A stretch of 64,000 nt of DNA from Chionoecetes opilio (taxonomy: Eukaryota; Arthropoda; Malacostraca; Decapoda; Majidae): contig JACEEZ010014018.1 of the NCBI GenBank assembly GCA_016584305.1, positions 90,001-154,000 of the forward strand, written 5' to 3'. Position 1 is the stretch's first letter; the number at the start of each line of letters is the position of its first letter. Under the pieces are notes generated by a model, which was not told the origin of the DNA, did not search any database, and saw nothing but the letters and a program-made list of their open reading frames with translations. The position numbers and the translations under genes are program-made. Below are positions 1 to 11,655 of the stretch, piece by piece.

Positions 1-3000
1 AGTAACGCTCCTGCCCATGTTGTGAATGGCCTTGACTGCCGCACGAATGGCGTGTGTCAGGTGGGTTATTCTCAGTATCTGCTTGTTGATGCAGGCTATG
101 GCAGTCATGGAGTCCGTGACGATGAGGGTGTTGAGGCTGTGGGCGGTGTGGGCGTGATCCAGAGCCATAGATATGGCTGTCAGTTCAGTTTGGCGTGGAG
201 GATGAGAAATCCGAGGTTCGCGCAGAGGCTGTGTGTACGCGGGTGGCAGTGGCGACAGGATCCTCGCCACCCATTTTGCACACAAAGGCTGCGCCTGACC
301 GTCCTTCGGCAGGATCTGTAGATCCGTCGGTGTAGTACACTGCTGCGTATGGCTCCCTGATGCCTTGTATGTTTTGCAGACCTTCCTGCCTCAGTTCCAC
401 GGGTAGGCAGTCACGTTTCTTTCGCCGCGGGGGCCTGACAACTGTTGTGATGAGTGTGGCCTCCCACGGGGCCGTGGCGTTACGCTCCAGAGGAATGACG
501 GCAGTATTTATGGCCTCCCAGGCGACACCAGAGTGTTGTAGTGTCTTTATCGCCGTCTTAAGCCACCTGCCTTGACCTCGGTGACCTTCATGATGGTTGT
601 GAAGCTGAGTGTGGACGTCATCGGGATGGTCGGCTCTGATGTATGATTTTATGAGGAAGTTGGACGTCATAACTTTCAATCTTGCTGTCAATGATGGTAC
701 TTGGGTCTCCGCCCTCATGTTTTCAGTCTTGGTCCATTTCGGTGCTCCCAAGATGGTCCTCAGCGCCTCATTCTGTATTGTCTCAAGAGATTTCGCATCT
801 GTAGTGGTGATATGTAGGAGAACAGGACTGGCATAATCAACAAGTGAACGTACCAAGGATTTGTATGCGCTCAGGATCACGGTGCCTGAAGCTCCCATTC
901 CCTTCCATGACATCGCCCTCAATATCCTATTCCTTGCCCTGCATTTGTCCTTCAGATGTTGGATCTCAGCCTTGCAGCCGTTGTTACGGGCAACAATGAC
1001 GCCAAGATAACGCTGCGTCGCTACCCACTCTACGTTTTGACCTTGGAGTCGTAGTGTGTCCAGGGGGGCGTTCCTTGTCTTGGCCATGGCTTTGGTCTTG
1101 GTCTGATATATAAATGTTGAACCCAATTTCCTCACATTTGTCCGTTAGAAGGTTTAGTGATTCTTGCATGGTAGTGGTGGAGTCTCTGCCCGTCGTCTGC
1201 AGGACAACGTCATCAGCATAGCCGATGTGCTGTGTCCCCTCCGGGTAAGGGAGTCTGGCAAGCACGTTCATCAGGATATTAAACAGTGTAGGACTGATGA
1301 CTCCTCCCTGTGGCGTTCCATTGTCTAGCCTCATGTAATCAGAGGCTTTCCCCTGAAATATAACACGGGCCTTTCTGTCCGAGAGGTATTGCTGCACCCA
1401 TAGGAGGAGCTTGCCTTTCACTCCCAACTTTGTGAGCTCAGCGAGGATTGGCAGTGGTTGTGCCCTGTCAAATGCTTTTTCTATATCAAGAAACACAGCT
1501 GTCTTGGCCTTGTCATTTGCATAGTAGTTGGCGAGGCAGTTGGCAGTGCTCCTGTGCTTGACAAAGCCATTCACACCTGTATCCAAGTGCCCGATCTTGT
1601 AGGTGAGCCGGCTAAGTAATATGCGTTCCAGCATCTTACATAAGGTTGAAGTGAGGCTGATGGGGCGAAACTGGTTGTCTGCGCCTGGTTTTGGGACAGG
1701 AATGATATTAGCTGTTGTCCATTCCTTAGGTAGCGTCCCCTGGGAGAAGGACATGTTAAAGAGCTGCAATAGAGGGACACCCGCGACATTGCAGACAGCA
1801 TTCAGCATGGAGTAGGTTATGCCGTCCTCACCAGGCGCTGTGTCACCACTCGTTTTCTGCGCCCTGAGCATCTCCTCCCTCGTGATGGGCTCATCAGTGT
1901 ATCCGATAGTAGCGTGGCCGCAGTGACTGCAGCCAGCCTCGCCGGATCAAGGTTGGTCTTGGCTACTTTGATGTTTAGGAGGCAGATTAGTATTCGCTGA
2001 TCGCTCGTGGTAGTCCCTCATGAGCTCAGACGCCTTCCTCGCCGGGTCGGGGTGAGCGGGAGGTTTCGAGTGTTTGCCTCTAATGCGGTTGACGTGCCTC
2101 CACACCTGGGTCATGTTGGTGGCGTGAGTCAACCTTCCCGTAAACTGCAGCCATTTCTCCTCACGAATAAGGGCAATTTGGTCTCTGGCATACGAAGCCC
2201 AATCCTGAATGGTGCGTCTGCTCTCCGTCAGTCCTGGTGTGGTGGTGATTCTTGGTGAGCTGACGAGATACTTTGTTAAGGAACTTAATTTTGCTGTCAT
2301 AGTACCAAAGATGTTTCTATTAGGGTTAAACTTATTCTTCCCTTGGCGGGGTGTGTGGAGGCATCAGCTGCATCATGAATGGCGCGAGTGAGGTCTTCAG
2401 CAAAGTCTTGCACAGAGACGGGAACAGGATACGAAACATACCAGGTGTTTAAATGTTCCGTGAATAACTTCCAATCAGCCTTCCTCGTTATCCATTTGTT
2501 CCTCGGAATTGCTGGTACGTCACCACACCTGGGCAAGTAAATTGTTGACACCTGTGCCCAGTGGTCACTCAGAAGTTCAGAAACGCCGCAAACACTGGTG
2601 AGATGGCCACTGTCATTGACTGTCAGGGTAAGGTCAAGTCTCCCTCCCGCTATGTGAGTGGGTTGTGATGCGCCGTGGAGCTTCAGCTCTTCAAAGTCCT
2701 CCAGCATGTGGATGATGTGGCGCCCACGAGGATTACTGCCGCCGCCACTCCAAGGCTCTAAGAGTGGATGATGGGCATTATAGTCACCACTCAGCACGAG
2801 TAGCCGTCTTTGGTTGTTCTCCAATGTAGGTAGCAAGTCGAGTTGTGATCTCTGCCTGCAGTACACATTACACACGTCCACCTTAGTGGACCTGTCCATA
2901 TGTAGCGTGACGCACAGCGAGTCCACTTGTTCCCCGAGTACTGAGGAGCAAGCGTCAGGGTGGCTGGTAGGTCCTTCCTGACAAGGGTGATAAGTCCTCG

Positions 3001-3291
3001 TGATCCTCCCTGGTGGAGGGGTTGAGCAAAAACTTGATAGTTTCCAAATCTCATGTTAGTCGTTTCACATACCAACGTCTCCTGGAGGAGGACGACAGCC
3101 ATGTCATTGGCTTGGATGAACTGCAGTAAGGTGGCTGCCTTGCTGATCAGCCCGTATATATTCCGTTGCAGAATCGTCAGTGGTTTGGCTGTGGTTAACC
3201 TTGATGACGTACCTGTCTGTGCATTAAATTGGCTTGGAGGATGAGTGGTGCCGAGCGCGGGCCTAGGGAGGCGCAGGCCGTTAGATACCAT
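1..3291 (-). pseudogene. LINE A ORF2: endonuclease, reverse transcriptase, RNase H (broken)
   Basis: ORF2 would nick target DNA and prime reverse transcription of the element RNA. Endonuclease signs: LTILQRNIYGL and LQETL near 3070-3180, GDYNAHH near 2774-2795 and LSDHWAQ near 2555-2575. RT signs (984-1871): LDIEKAFD at about 1470-1490, TPQGG near 1305 and the catalytic YADD near 1215. RNase H signs: YTDGS near 325, QTELTA near 180 and VTDSMTA near 110, so the D-E-D residues are visible. Frame breaks fall near 2800-2930 and 1000-1135, between RT and RNase H, and again inside RNase H near 190. The endonuclease N-terminus has WN replaced by RN. The ATG at 3291 lies in an open frame running in from upstream, so the true start is uncertain. 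Confidence 0.88.
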
Positions 3292-3309
3292 AGGTATTCG
3301 TGTGTTTAC

Positions 3310-5467
3310 TTCGTGGCCAGCAGGCCTTCCCGGGTTAGGCAGGGTGGACGGGGGGGTGGGGGAGCAACTACTTCCATCGAGAGAGAGAGACTGTCGTCGA
3401 CCCGGCTGTGTAGCGGTTGTTCGCCCCTTGGGACCTGAGATGAAGGGTCCTGAGGCAGAGGTGTGAGGGTTGATAGTAGGGGGGGAGGGGTCAGACCGAC
3501 GGTGTGCTGACTTGGCGCGCCGCTGTATCCCAGCATCTGAGCTGGAATCTTCCCCTCCTACCTCGAGTGTGTGTCTGTGTTCATCAGGGCACCACAGGGC
3601 TCCGTATGTCGCTGCGGCCTTGTCCCTAGGGCGCTGTGTAGCATCAGTGACATCGCCGTCATTATAGTCTTCATGGTCGCTATCTCTCCCTTCAGGCTCG
3701 AAAGCTCCCCCTTCACTCCCATAAGGTTCATATGTTCATATGTTTCATAGGTTCATGGATGGGGATGAAAGGTGGATGTAGGTAGTGTTAGGTGACAGGA
3801 ACTACCACGTGTAGGCCTCGCGGCCTCTTGTAGCTTCCTTATTTTCTTATGTTCTTATGTTCTTATGTTAAGCTCTGCCGTCACACCCATCATTCCTCCT
3901 TTCACTTCCGTCAACTCTCCTTGGAGGGATGTAATCTGGTCCCCGCATGCCTCCGCTCTCTGTCTGGAGCACTTGCGTCGTCTGTAGCATCTGCACATCG
4001 TTCTTCAGTGTCATAACAGTCTCCTCGAGACTGCTGACGCTTAAGGCGTCGTGGTTCATGCCTGAGGGTAGTGGGGGGGAACAGTCTCTCCGTGGGCAGA
4101 TGGAGGGTAGGAGGGGGGGGAGGGTTGTCTTGGGCCATTTAATGGGTTCGCGATCTGAGCACAGTCGTGAGCGACCTGCTGGTGGCTGGGTTGGGGGAGT
4201 GTGGGGGGGGAGGGGTTCGGTGGTGGGAGCGGTGGAGGTAAGGAGTTCAACCCCGACGAGGGTAATGGGGGCGGAGCACGTTGTGGGTTGGCTGGGAGCA
4301 GTGACGACTGATTGATAGCCAGCTCTGAGGGCGATCGGGGTGGAAACCAAGCGTGTCTCACCCTCATGAGGGAAGGAAAGGCTGCCGTGTCGAGGCTTGG
4401 TGGGGGGGCAGCTTGAGGGCAGGACAGCATAGTCGGGTGGTGTTCTGGTGTCTGGGGGCATCGGGTCTCATTGGGCATTTCACACTCCAAGCATTGTGCT
4501 CCTGTGGCAGGTTGGGACATTTGGAGGTGATGGTTTCCCCATTGATAATGCGATCCTGCACTGTTGGTGTCGTGGTTTTCGGAGCAGAATCCGCATCTCA
4601 TTCGATTGTTGCACTGCCATTCCCTGTGCCCCCATTTCTGACATTTTCACAAAATGCTGGCTTCCCTACGAACCTCTCCACTTGCAGGGCCTCATCCAGG
4701 CAGGGTGATTCATCGTGGTGGCTCGCCTTCCCACATTGCCGTAACTTGGCTCCTGGGCATCATCGCGTTGGAACGGGAATCCCCAATTGATGGTCGGCTC
4801 TTCTTGCCCAGAGTATGCCCGGGTGGTCCTCGAGATGTCGAAGGGGCATGAAGGAAGGGTAGTTCCTTATGGTCACCTTGACCTGCTTGTTGGCCTCCGT
4901 GGCCTCGGTGAGTGTCATCATGCTGCCCTGAAGTTTGTGACCCACTTCCGTCAGAAACTTGGCCGTGTCTCTGTCCCTCGTGACTGCCATGATGGAAGTA
5001 GCAGTCATCTTGGGTTGCACGGACAGGTTGCGATATTTGCTGGCAACTTCTGCTAGCCATATTGACCTGTCCTTAGGTGCCACTCCTACCGGAAATATGA
5101 GGCGAAAGATTGGGGCAGGTAGATGAACGGCACCGGCGGCTGGCTGACTCGGTTTCTGAGCGGCACCAGAAGCGGCTGCGCTGGCTGCTGACTGGCTAGG
5201 TCGTGGATCAGCTCCGGGAACAGCACTGACACCAGGAGCGGCACTGTTACTTTCTACACTGTTTCGTTTTTTTTTTTTATTATTATTATTAACGACTTCA
5301 AAGCCAGCGTTGTCCTCCGTCTCCATATCGTCATTTTCCTCCCATACGGGCCGTTTTCCTGGCCTGCATAGTTCACTATCTCCACCAGAAGCAGTAGCGC
5401 CTGTACTGGTATTTTGTCTTTCAGCACTAATAGTTTCTACAGCCCCGAGCGAGTTAGAGAGGGGCAT
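3310..5467 (-). pseudogene. LINE A ORF1: gag-like RNA-binding protein (broken)
   Basis: The ATG at 5467 opens 235 residues: a low-complexity N-terminus, an Asn/Lys run (NNNNKKKKR), an Ala/Pro-rich linker, then a folded part with IFRLIFPVG and TEATEANKQVKVTIRNYPSF. The frame then breaks. Degenerate zinc knuckles follow at about 4440-4660, visible as KCQKWGH...C and CPNLPQEHNAWSVKC. The first has lost a Cys next to an in-frame TGA, and the last has Leu where a Cys is expected. A Pro-rich tail follows at about 4056-4400. The architecture matches retroelement gag proteins that coat the RNA. Confidence 0.7.
3723..3869 (+). mobile_element. CR1-like LINE 3' end fragment
   Basis: About 125 bases match the 3' end of the CR1-like element ending at 14718: GTTCATGGATGGGGATGAAA through CGCGGCCTCTTGTAGC. 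It ends in the 8-base tandem tail TTCTTATG, three copies. Short 8-base 3' repeats are a hallmark of CR1 elements. It sits on plus inside the minus-strand ORF1 of LINE A, so it is the younger insertion. Confidence 0.85.
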
Positions 5468-5631
5468 AACTCAACACCACTCCAAGTGGAGAATAGCAAC
5501 AACAACAAGATCAGCGCCTCGACAACGCGGCCGGGACAGGGAGGCGTCCGCCACCCGTTAGTTCACAAGGTCAAACAGAGCTGTTATGGTCACGTCTTGT
5601 CGTACCCAGGTCTCGACCTCAACTGTGGGGG

Positions 5632-5838
<207 letters not shown>

Positions 5839-6420
5839 AGAGAGAGAGGGACTTACTCTTCTGACGTCATCAATAACATTCGTAACCCTGTTGGCGGGAA
5901 GAAAAAAAAATTCGCGCGCTTTTTACAAAAGTCGTGTTTTTACGGAAATAAGGCCTGGAAATCAATTATTTTTGGTGGATTAGGTGTTTTGAATTCAACA
6001 TAATTAGGCAAAAAAAAAAATGGGTCTGGACGATTACTTTAAGTATGTTGGGCATGTCTCCAAGGCGGTCAGGAATACGGGTAGGATGCTGCACCATTTG
6101 CTCAAGGTCTTGGAAGAGCTCACTAGTCTTTTATATTCAAATGATTCCTAGACAATAATGATTCAGAAAGTTATGTTCCCTGTGCTGGAAAGGTAATGCA
6201 AAGGAATGTGGACAGAGTTATACATCGATAAGGTAAGAGGACAGAGGAAAAGGATCACTTCCTGGTGCTTGTTTTGCACTCTTTTTGACTGAGAACACCT
6301 AACTTTTGTTTAATGCATAAAACTTTTAAAATTTATAAAAAAAATTGTATTCAAACTATTTGATATTTGAGGGTTTGTTTGGCAGAACAAACTGGTTTGT
6401 TCTGCTAAGTTTGGTTTAAC
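5839..6420. other. Unassigned spacer with a possible RT tail fragment
   Basis: There is no clear gene. At about 6019-6270 on plus the reading [17 protein letters not shown]... resembles the region after the RT core in LINEs, where the vector DNA strand meets the thumb, but it has stops. The remainder is AT-rich and I see nothing further in it. Confidence 0.35.
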
Positions 6421-7875
6421 TCTTCTTGTTCTCATGCTGTCCAAGATAAAGAGGCGGTTAACAGACGGTACCATAACCATCCATCTCTTTAAACTCATGC
6501 CCTGTATATTTCTGCCTGTAATCATGCCAAATATATTCTTCAACTTACCAAAACCTCCTTCATTCATAGAAAATGTCAGAATCTTTCTGCATCAAACTCT
6601 TCTCGTGACTTCTGGCATCTAGCTAAAAACATCTCTTTTTCTTATTCATCTTTCCCTCCTATGCTTCACCCAGATGGCTTCACAGCTGTCATATTTATTT
6701 CTAAAGCTGAACTCTTTGCTCAAACCTTTGCTGAAAATTCCACTCTGGTTGATGAAGGGCTTGTTCCTCCTTCTCCTCCATCCTTTGACTATATTATACC
6801 TGTTATTAAGATCCTTTGTAATCATGTTTTCTTAGCCCTTTCTGGCTTAGATTCTCGGAAGGCTTACGGTCCTGACGGAGTCCCTCCTATTGTTCTCAAA
6901 AACTGTGCTTCTGTGCTTGCACCCTGCCTGGTTCAACTTTCCGTTTTTTATCTAACTTCACTTTTCTCTCTGGAAGTTTGCTCACAATCCACCTGTCCTA
7001 AGAAGGGTGACTTTCTAATCCTTCAAACTACCGTTATAGCTTTGACTTCCTGCCTTTCTAGGTTTTGAATCTAACTTAGAGATCTTAAGGATCTATCTCA
7101 ACAAATCTTCTATCTGATCTGAGCCCGTCAGCTGGTCAAGGTTTGGTAGAGACGTGTTACCATGTGCAGCGTCCTGTGCATTCGGTCACGGTTTTCGGTC
7201 CCATAGTTCATGCTGACGTGGCGGCGCTTTGTATAGTCAATAACCTTGTAGTTGGTACTTGCAAAGTGTCTAGATAGGATGAAAATCTTATCTTATCTTT
7301 CTATCTGATCGTCAGTATGGTTTCCATTAAGGGCGATCTACTGATGATATCTTCTAGCTTTCCTAACTGAATCTTGGTCATCCTCCTTTAGGGGTTTCAG
7401 TGAAACTTTTGCTGTTGCCCTTGACATGCCAAAAGCTTTTGATAGAGTCTGGCGCAAATCTTTAATTTCAAAACTACACTCATTCGGTTTCTATCCTTCT
7501 CTCTGCACTTTCATCTTAAGTTTCCTTTCAAACCATTCTATTGCAGCTACTGTAGACGGTCATTGTTCTTCTCCTAAGTCGATCAATAGTGGTGTTCCCC
7601 AAGGTTCTGTCCTATCACCCACTCTTGTTCTATCATTTATTAATGATCTTGTAAGTCAAACTCAAAGCTCCTATCCACTCCTACGCTGATGATTCTACCC
7701 TGCATTTTTCAACTTCGTTCATTAGACATCCAACTCAACAAGAGTTAAGTGATTCACGGAGAGATGCCACAGCATGCCTAACTATTGATCTTTCTATAAT
7801 TTCTGATTAGGGCAAGGCAAACCTTGTTCAAAAACCCAATATCTTCACCTAACTACTCGACAAAACCTTCCAGAC
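6420..7875 (+). pseudogene. LINE B (jockey-like) RT, 5' part; split by the Gypsy element
   Basis: Plus-strand remnant of a LINE ORF2. The pre-RT segment begins near 6433 (HAVQDKEAVNRRYHNHPS). RT blocks follow: LDSRKAYGPDGVPP near 6850, MPKAFDRVWRKSLISKL near 7426, SGVPQGSVLSP near 7590 and FINDL near 7640. The YADD box is shifted out of frame near 7683. Frameshifts and stops are frequent. A 179 bp SINE interrupts it at 7120-7298. The reading stops at the Gypsy TSD (7871-7875) and resumes at 20032, so the two halves were once one element. Confidence 0.85.
7120..7298 (+). mobile_element. Short SINE with a (CTTAT)n-type tail
   Basis: An insertion of 179 bases flanked by a perfect 12 bp direct repeat, TTCTATCTGATC (7108-7119 and 7299-7310). 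Its 3' end is AGATAGGATGAAAATCTTAT followed by short TTATC repeats. The same 3' end recurs at about 54556-54590. A promoter box is not obvious, so I classify it from size, tail and TSD only. Confidence 0.7.
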
Positions 7876-8114
7876 TGTGGGATAGTTTAGTTATCAGGTG
7901 CTGCCCAACAACTTTGCGCCGGCAGCACGCTACCTGGCAACCCCTAGTGGTGGCCAGCCTGGCAGTCAGTCACACCCGCCTGAAGCTTTGTCAAGGCGTC
8001 TCCCTACTTGTCCTCTCTGTAATTTGATTGCTACCACTAGAATAGAGCCTACTTAAAGTAACTTGTGTTTCTGTGATCCCACTGGACCTAGACTGATCAC
8101 CTACACAACCAACA
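7876..8114 (+). repeat. Gypsy 5' LTR
   Basis: A 239 base terminal repeat, TG...CA. It matches the 3' LTR closely apart from about ten substitutions, a lost 8-10 base piece near GGCCAGCCTGGCAG and a short GTGATCCCACTG duplication in the 3' copy. Several percent divergence suggests an old insertion. Confidence 0.95.
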
Positions 8115-8126
8115 TGGCGCAGTGAG
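8115..8126 (+). promoter_or_regulatory. Primer binding site, tRNA-Ser type
   Basis: TGGCGCAGTGAG follows the LTR directly. Its first nine bases fit the complement of a tRNA-Ser 3' end, the primer used by Drosophila 17.6/297-type Gypsy elements. Confidence 0.75.
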
Positions 8127-8700
8127 AAACAGTGAAACAGTGAAGGACAGTTTTTACGGGAAACCAAACGCCGACAGCCATTGTGTGTGCCTCAGCTTTG
8201 CGCCAACGCCCGCCCGCATCACCGGATTTTCTTCCTCCCTGTAGATTTACGGTGCTAGGAGTTACAGTGCTATTCGTGTGTGTACAGTGTCGTGTGTGTA
8301 CAGTGTCGTGCGTTAAGCTTTTGTGCAGCGCAGTGGCTACGTTCTGGGTTGGTCATTCCCCCCCTGTCTGCCTCCCGGTCTTGCGTAGCGCAGAGCGTTT
8401 GACCCTCCCCTCTCAATAGCCACCGGCGCACTGTCTTGTGAGTGACAGCCGCACAGCGACGCAACTCTCCGCACCCCTAGGGTCTGTGGTTACCAGCTGA
8501 CCGCCGCCACCCACCGCTGCCACCCGTATATAACCACACACTGACACACACGCACAAGTTCTGAACATTCGTGACTCGTGTCGCTGTATTTTTCATGTAC
8601 ATCCGATTCGAGCTGTTGAAGCGTTGGATTTGTATTTAGAAAATACTGTGTACACCCATTCACCATGACGGGAACGAGGAAGAAAACGAAGCAGACATAA
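8127..8700 (+). other. Gypsy 5' leader
   Basis: Untranslated stretch between the primer site and gag. One 11-codon ATG frame starts at 8664. No other structure is evident. Confidence 0.6.
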
Positions 8701-9415
8701 ATGTCACCCCCACGCACCCCCGTGCCGGACCCAAGTGACGCGGTTTCACTTTCACCCGCTGGGGCGGCTGCCCCTTCACCCCCGCCTGCCTCACGTCAGG
8801 AACGTTCCTCCACCGCCTCCACCATGGACCTTTCTGATCTCATGCAGTGGATGGAAGCGCAACGACGTGAAGATGAGAGGCAACGAAGAGAAAGGAAGAC
8901 AGACGGCGACGTGAGGAGGAGTCGACTCGTTTTCAGACGCTCATCACGACCCTGTTACCGCATGCTGCCTCATCCATGTCGTCTTCCACACCGGTGACGC
9001 CGCCCACACAAGGAGCCACGGCCCCAACACAGAACAGCCGCGCTCCCACACCCGCTTCACCCAAGGCTTCTGTTCAACCACCCCCAGTACTCCACCTTGA
9101 CGTCTCTTACCAGACTTCAGAGAATGGAGGCGGAGATGGACAGATTACACCACAATGATGAATCTCCCGAGCTTGTCACAGGACAAACAGCTCATACAGC
9201 TACGTATGTGCTTGTCCCTCGAAACGCAGCGAGTACTGGAGCACACACTACAAGTGCCCCCAGACTCCACGTCTCCTGTAGAAGACGTACTTAATGTCCT
9301 GCAGGAGCACCTCAAGGCCCAGAGGAACGAGGCACTTCGTAGGCGGGAACTCTTCATCTCCAGACAGATGGAAGGCGAATCGTTCGCTGCTTCTATGTTC
9401 GCCTTTACTCGCAGG
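8701..9415 (+). pseudogene. Gypsy gag, N-terminal part (frameshifted)
   Basis: The ATG at 8701 starts a Pro/Ser/Ala-rich N-terminus followed by an acidic-basic stretch (MDLSDLMQWMEAQRREDERQ). Frames change near 8930 and 9140. The third segment has the capsid-like signature SLETQRVLEHTL and ALRRRELFISRQMEGESFAASMFAFTRR. The reading ends abruptly at 9415, where the R2-like element starts, and resumes near 12299 with ASEEVDICKGNHKECEETQF. Gag would form the particle that packages the element RNA. Confidence 0.8.
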
Positions 9416-11655
9416 GAAAGACATCATTCCCGAGGAAACTCTGGCCTTTTGGAAGGGCATCCTCTCCAGGCCCAGCCCAGACCATCACCCGCTGATGACG
9501 CCAAAGTTGCCCGCCACGGGACATCTGGTGATGGCCCAGGTGACGGAGGCAGAATTAGCGGAGACACTGAGGAGAACCAAAGCGACTTCGGCTTCGGGTC
9601 CGGACGGTAGAGTTCTAGACGACCTGAAGGCCCTGGGGCTGGAGAAGCTGCGGTTCTTGTTAAACTCAGTGCTAGGGCTGGGAGACCTTCCTGCTGAGTG
9701 GATGAAAGGCCGTACTACTCTTCTACCAAAGGTCGACGTACCGAAAAGGCCTAGTGACTATAGACCGCTAACAATCCTTCCGGTGATCACCCGAGCCCTC
9801 CATCGGGTGTTAGCTGGGAGGATAGCCACATTGGCCCCCCTGCCGCTGGGTCAGAAGGGGTTCAAGAAGGAGGAGGGCTGTGCAGCCAACTTGTTGTTGG
9901 TTGCCACGGCCATTGAAAAGCCAAGTCCTCCCCTCAGAGCCTCTTCATGGCCTTCATTGATTTCAAGAAGGCCTTCGACTCAGTGGCACACCCCGCCCTC
10001 GTCAGAGCTTGCGAGCGGTGGGGGCTGGGGGTCAGTTTTCCAGCTATGTGGCTAGAATGTATGAGAGAGCTCACACGAGTGTGGGAGATGCCCCCCCCCC
10101 CCCCACCAACATCAGGCAGGGGGTAGTACAGGGGGATCCATTGTCACCGTCATTATTCAACATCAGTCTAGACTGTGCACTGGACGCATTGCCTACGGAA
10201 GTCGGTGTTATGGTCGGGGGTTCAAAGATCAAGTACCTGGCCTTCGCCGACGACGTTGTGCTACTGGCGACCTCTTTCGTGGGCCTATAGAACTCGGTTG
10301 CCGCTCTGGTCAGAGCGGCCGGGTCTATAGGTCTAGAGATTGGGATCGCCAAGTGTGCAACCCTGGGGGTGATTGCAGACGGTCGCAGGAAGACCTGGGT
10401 GAGTGACCACCGTCAACTCCATGTGGATGGCCAAGCCATAAGGGCAGTGACTCCTAAAAAGTTTTACACCTATTTGGGAGTTCAAGTGAGGGCATCCTGG
10501 GAAGGGGGGCCCTCACTGTTACTGGCCAAATACATCAGTAGCTCAGGCCTTCTACAGAGGTCACCAGCTAAACCTCAGCAGAAGCTATGGATGTTGATCA
10601 ATGTTCTGCTCCCGCAACAGCTTTACCCGTTGCTACATAGTAAAGCCAATAAGGGCACTTTACTGAGGATGGACCGTGAGACACGCAAGTTTCTCCGGAA
10701 GGCGCTCCACCTCCCGCATGATACTGTCCTAGGATATTATCATGCACCATCGAGAGAGGGTGGTCTAGGAGTGCTTGCGTTGAGCACACGTGTCCAGAGA
10801 CTAAAAGAGGACTTATTGGACCGACTGTCGGTGTCCGCGGACCCGGCAGTCAGACATGTCTTAATGGAGAGAACTGAGGCGTCAGAGACAACTCCCCTCA
10901 TTAGGAGGAGAGAGGAGCAGAAGAGGTGGAGTGACTCTCTTCACCGGTCCAAAGACGGTGCAGGTTTGAGGGGCAACTTCCATTCTGCTGTGTCCTCAAC
11001 CTGGGTTAATGACGGGACGGCGCTTATGAGGGGCTCTGTCTTTGTCCAGGCCATCAGATTACGAGGAAATCTGTTGCGGACAAAGACACGTTCCTCTAGA
11101 GGGCGGCAGGGGCAAGATGTGATGTGCGATCTGTGTTATGGCCGCAGAGTTGAGTCACTCGGACACATAACACAGCAGTGCTCACCCGTGGCAGGACTGA
11201 GGACCAAACGACATAACTTGCTCCTGGACACAATGGCCTCTTGCCTGCAGAGCCACCACTACCAGGTCTGGAAGGAGCGCGCAATCCCCACAAGGGAGGG
11301 CGTGCGGTTTCCGGACCTAGTGGCCTGCAGAGAGGGACGGTCGTGGGTAGTCGACGTGCAGGTGGTAGCAGACAGCACCGCTTCCACTGGGATCCTGCAC
11401 GCGGCCCACGGCCTTAAAACTGCGAAATACAGTGTCCCTGATGTGATTAGGAATGTGACCCAGTTAACAGGTGCAACTCCGTTGGTCACAGCATTCACGA
11501 TCAACTGGAGGGGCACCATAGCGAGAGAGACACTGCACATATGGCACACCATGGGCTTGCCGCAACACACGTTAAAGCTCATGGTGGTGCAGTGTCTGGA
11601 AAAAGGTGTGAACATCTTTCGCCAACACCATGACACCTTGGGTGGGCCAGTGTGA
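9416..11655 (+). pseudogene. R2-like ORF: RT, CCHC zinc knuckle, PD-(D/E)xK endonuclease
   Basis: RT blocks in order: SASGPDGR near 9580, SDYRPLTILPVITRALHRVLAG near 9750, FIDFKKAFDSVAHP near 9950, RQGVVQGDPLSPSLFNI near 10112 and the catalytic FADDVVLL near 10243. A C run at about 10090-10104 shifts the frame, and a TAG follows near 10288. From 10369 a 428-residue open frame runs through the RT thumb and linker. It reaches a CCHC knuckle (CDLCYGRR...LGHITQQC) near 11125-11180 and the endonuclease core RFPDLVACREGRSWVVDVQVV near 11308-11365, with LKTAKYS after it. The N-terminal DNA-binding fingers of intact R2 are missing through 5' truncation. The long intact 3' frame suggests the insertion is fairly young. 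Confidence 0.85.

Larger units (their letters stand above)
1..5620 (-). mobile_element. LINE A, non-LTR retrotransposon with RNase H, cut by left edge
   Basis: Read on the minus strand this is a two-ORF non-LTR retrotransposon. A 5' leader (about 5468-5620) is followed by a gag-like ORF1 and an ORF2 with AP-type endonuclease, reverse transcriptase and RNase H. Its 3' end lies beyond base 1. RNase H after the RT points to the I/Loa/R1 group of clades rather than CR1 or L1; I cannot name the clade. Several frameshifts show it is dead. A CR1 3' fragment sits inside ORF1 at about 3723-3869. Confidence 0.88.
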
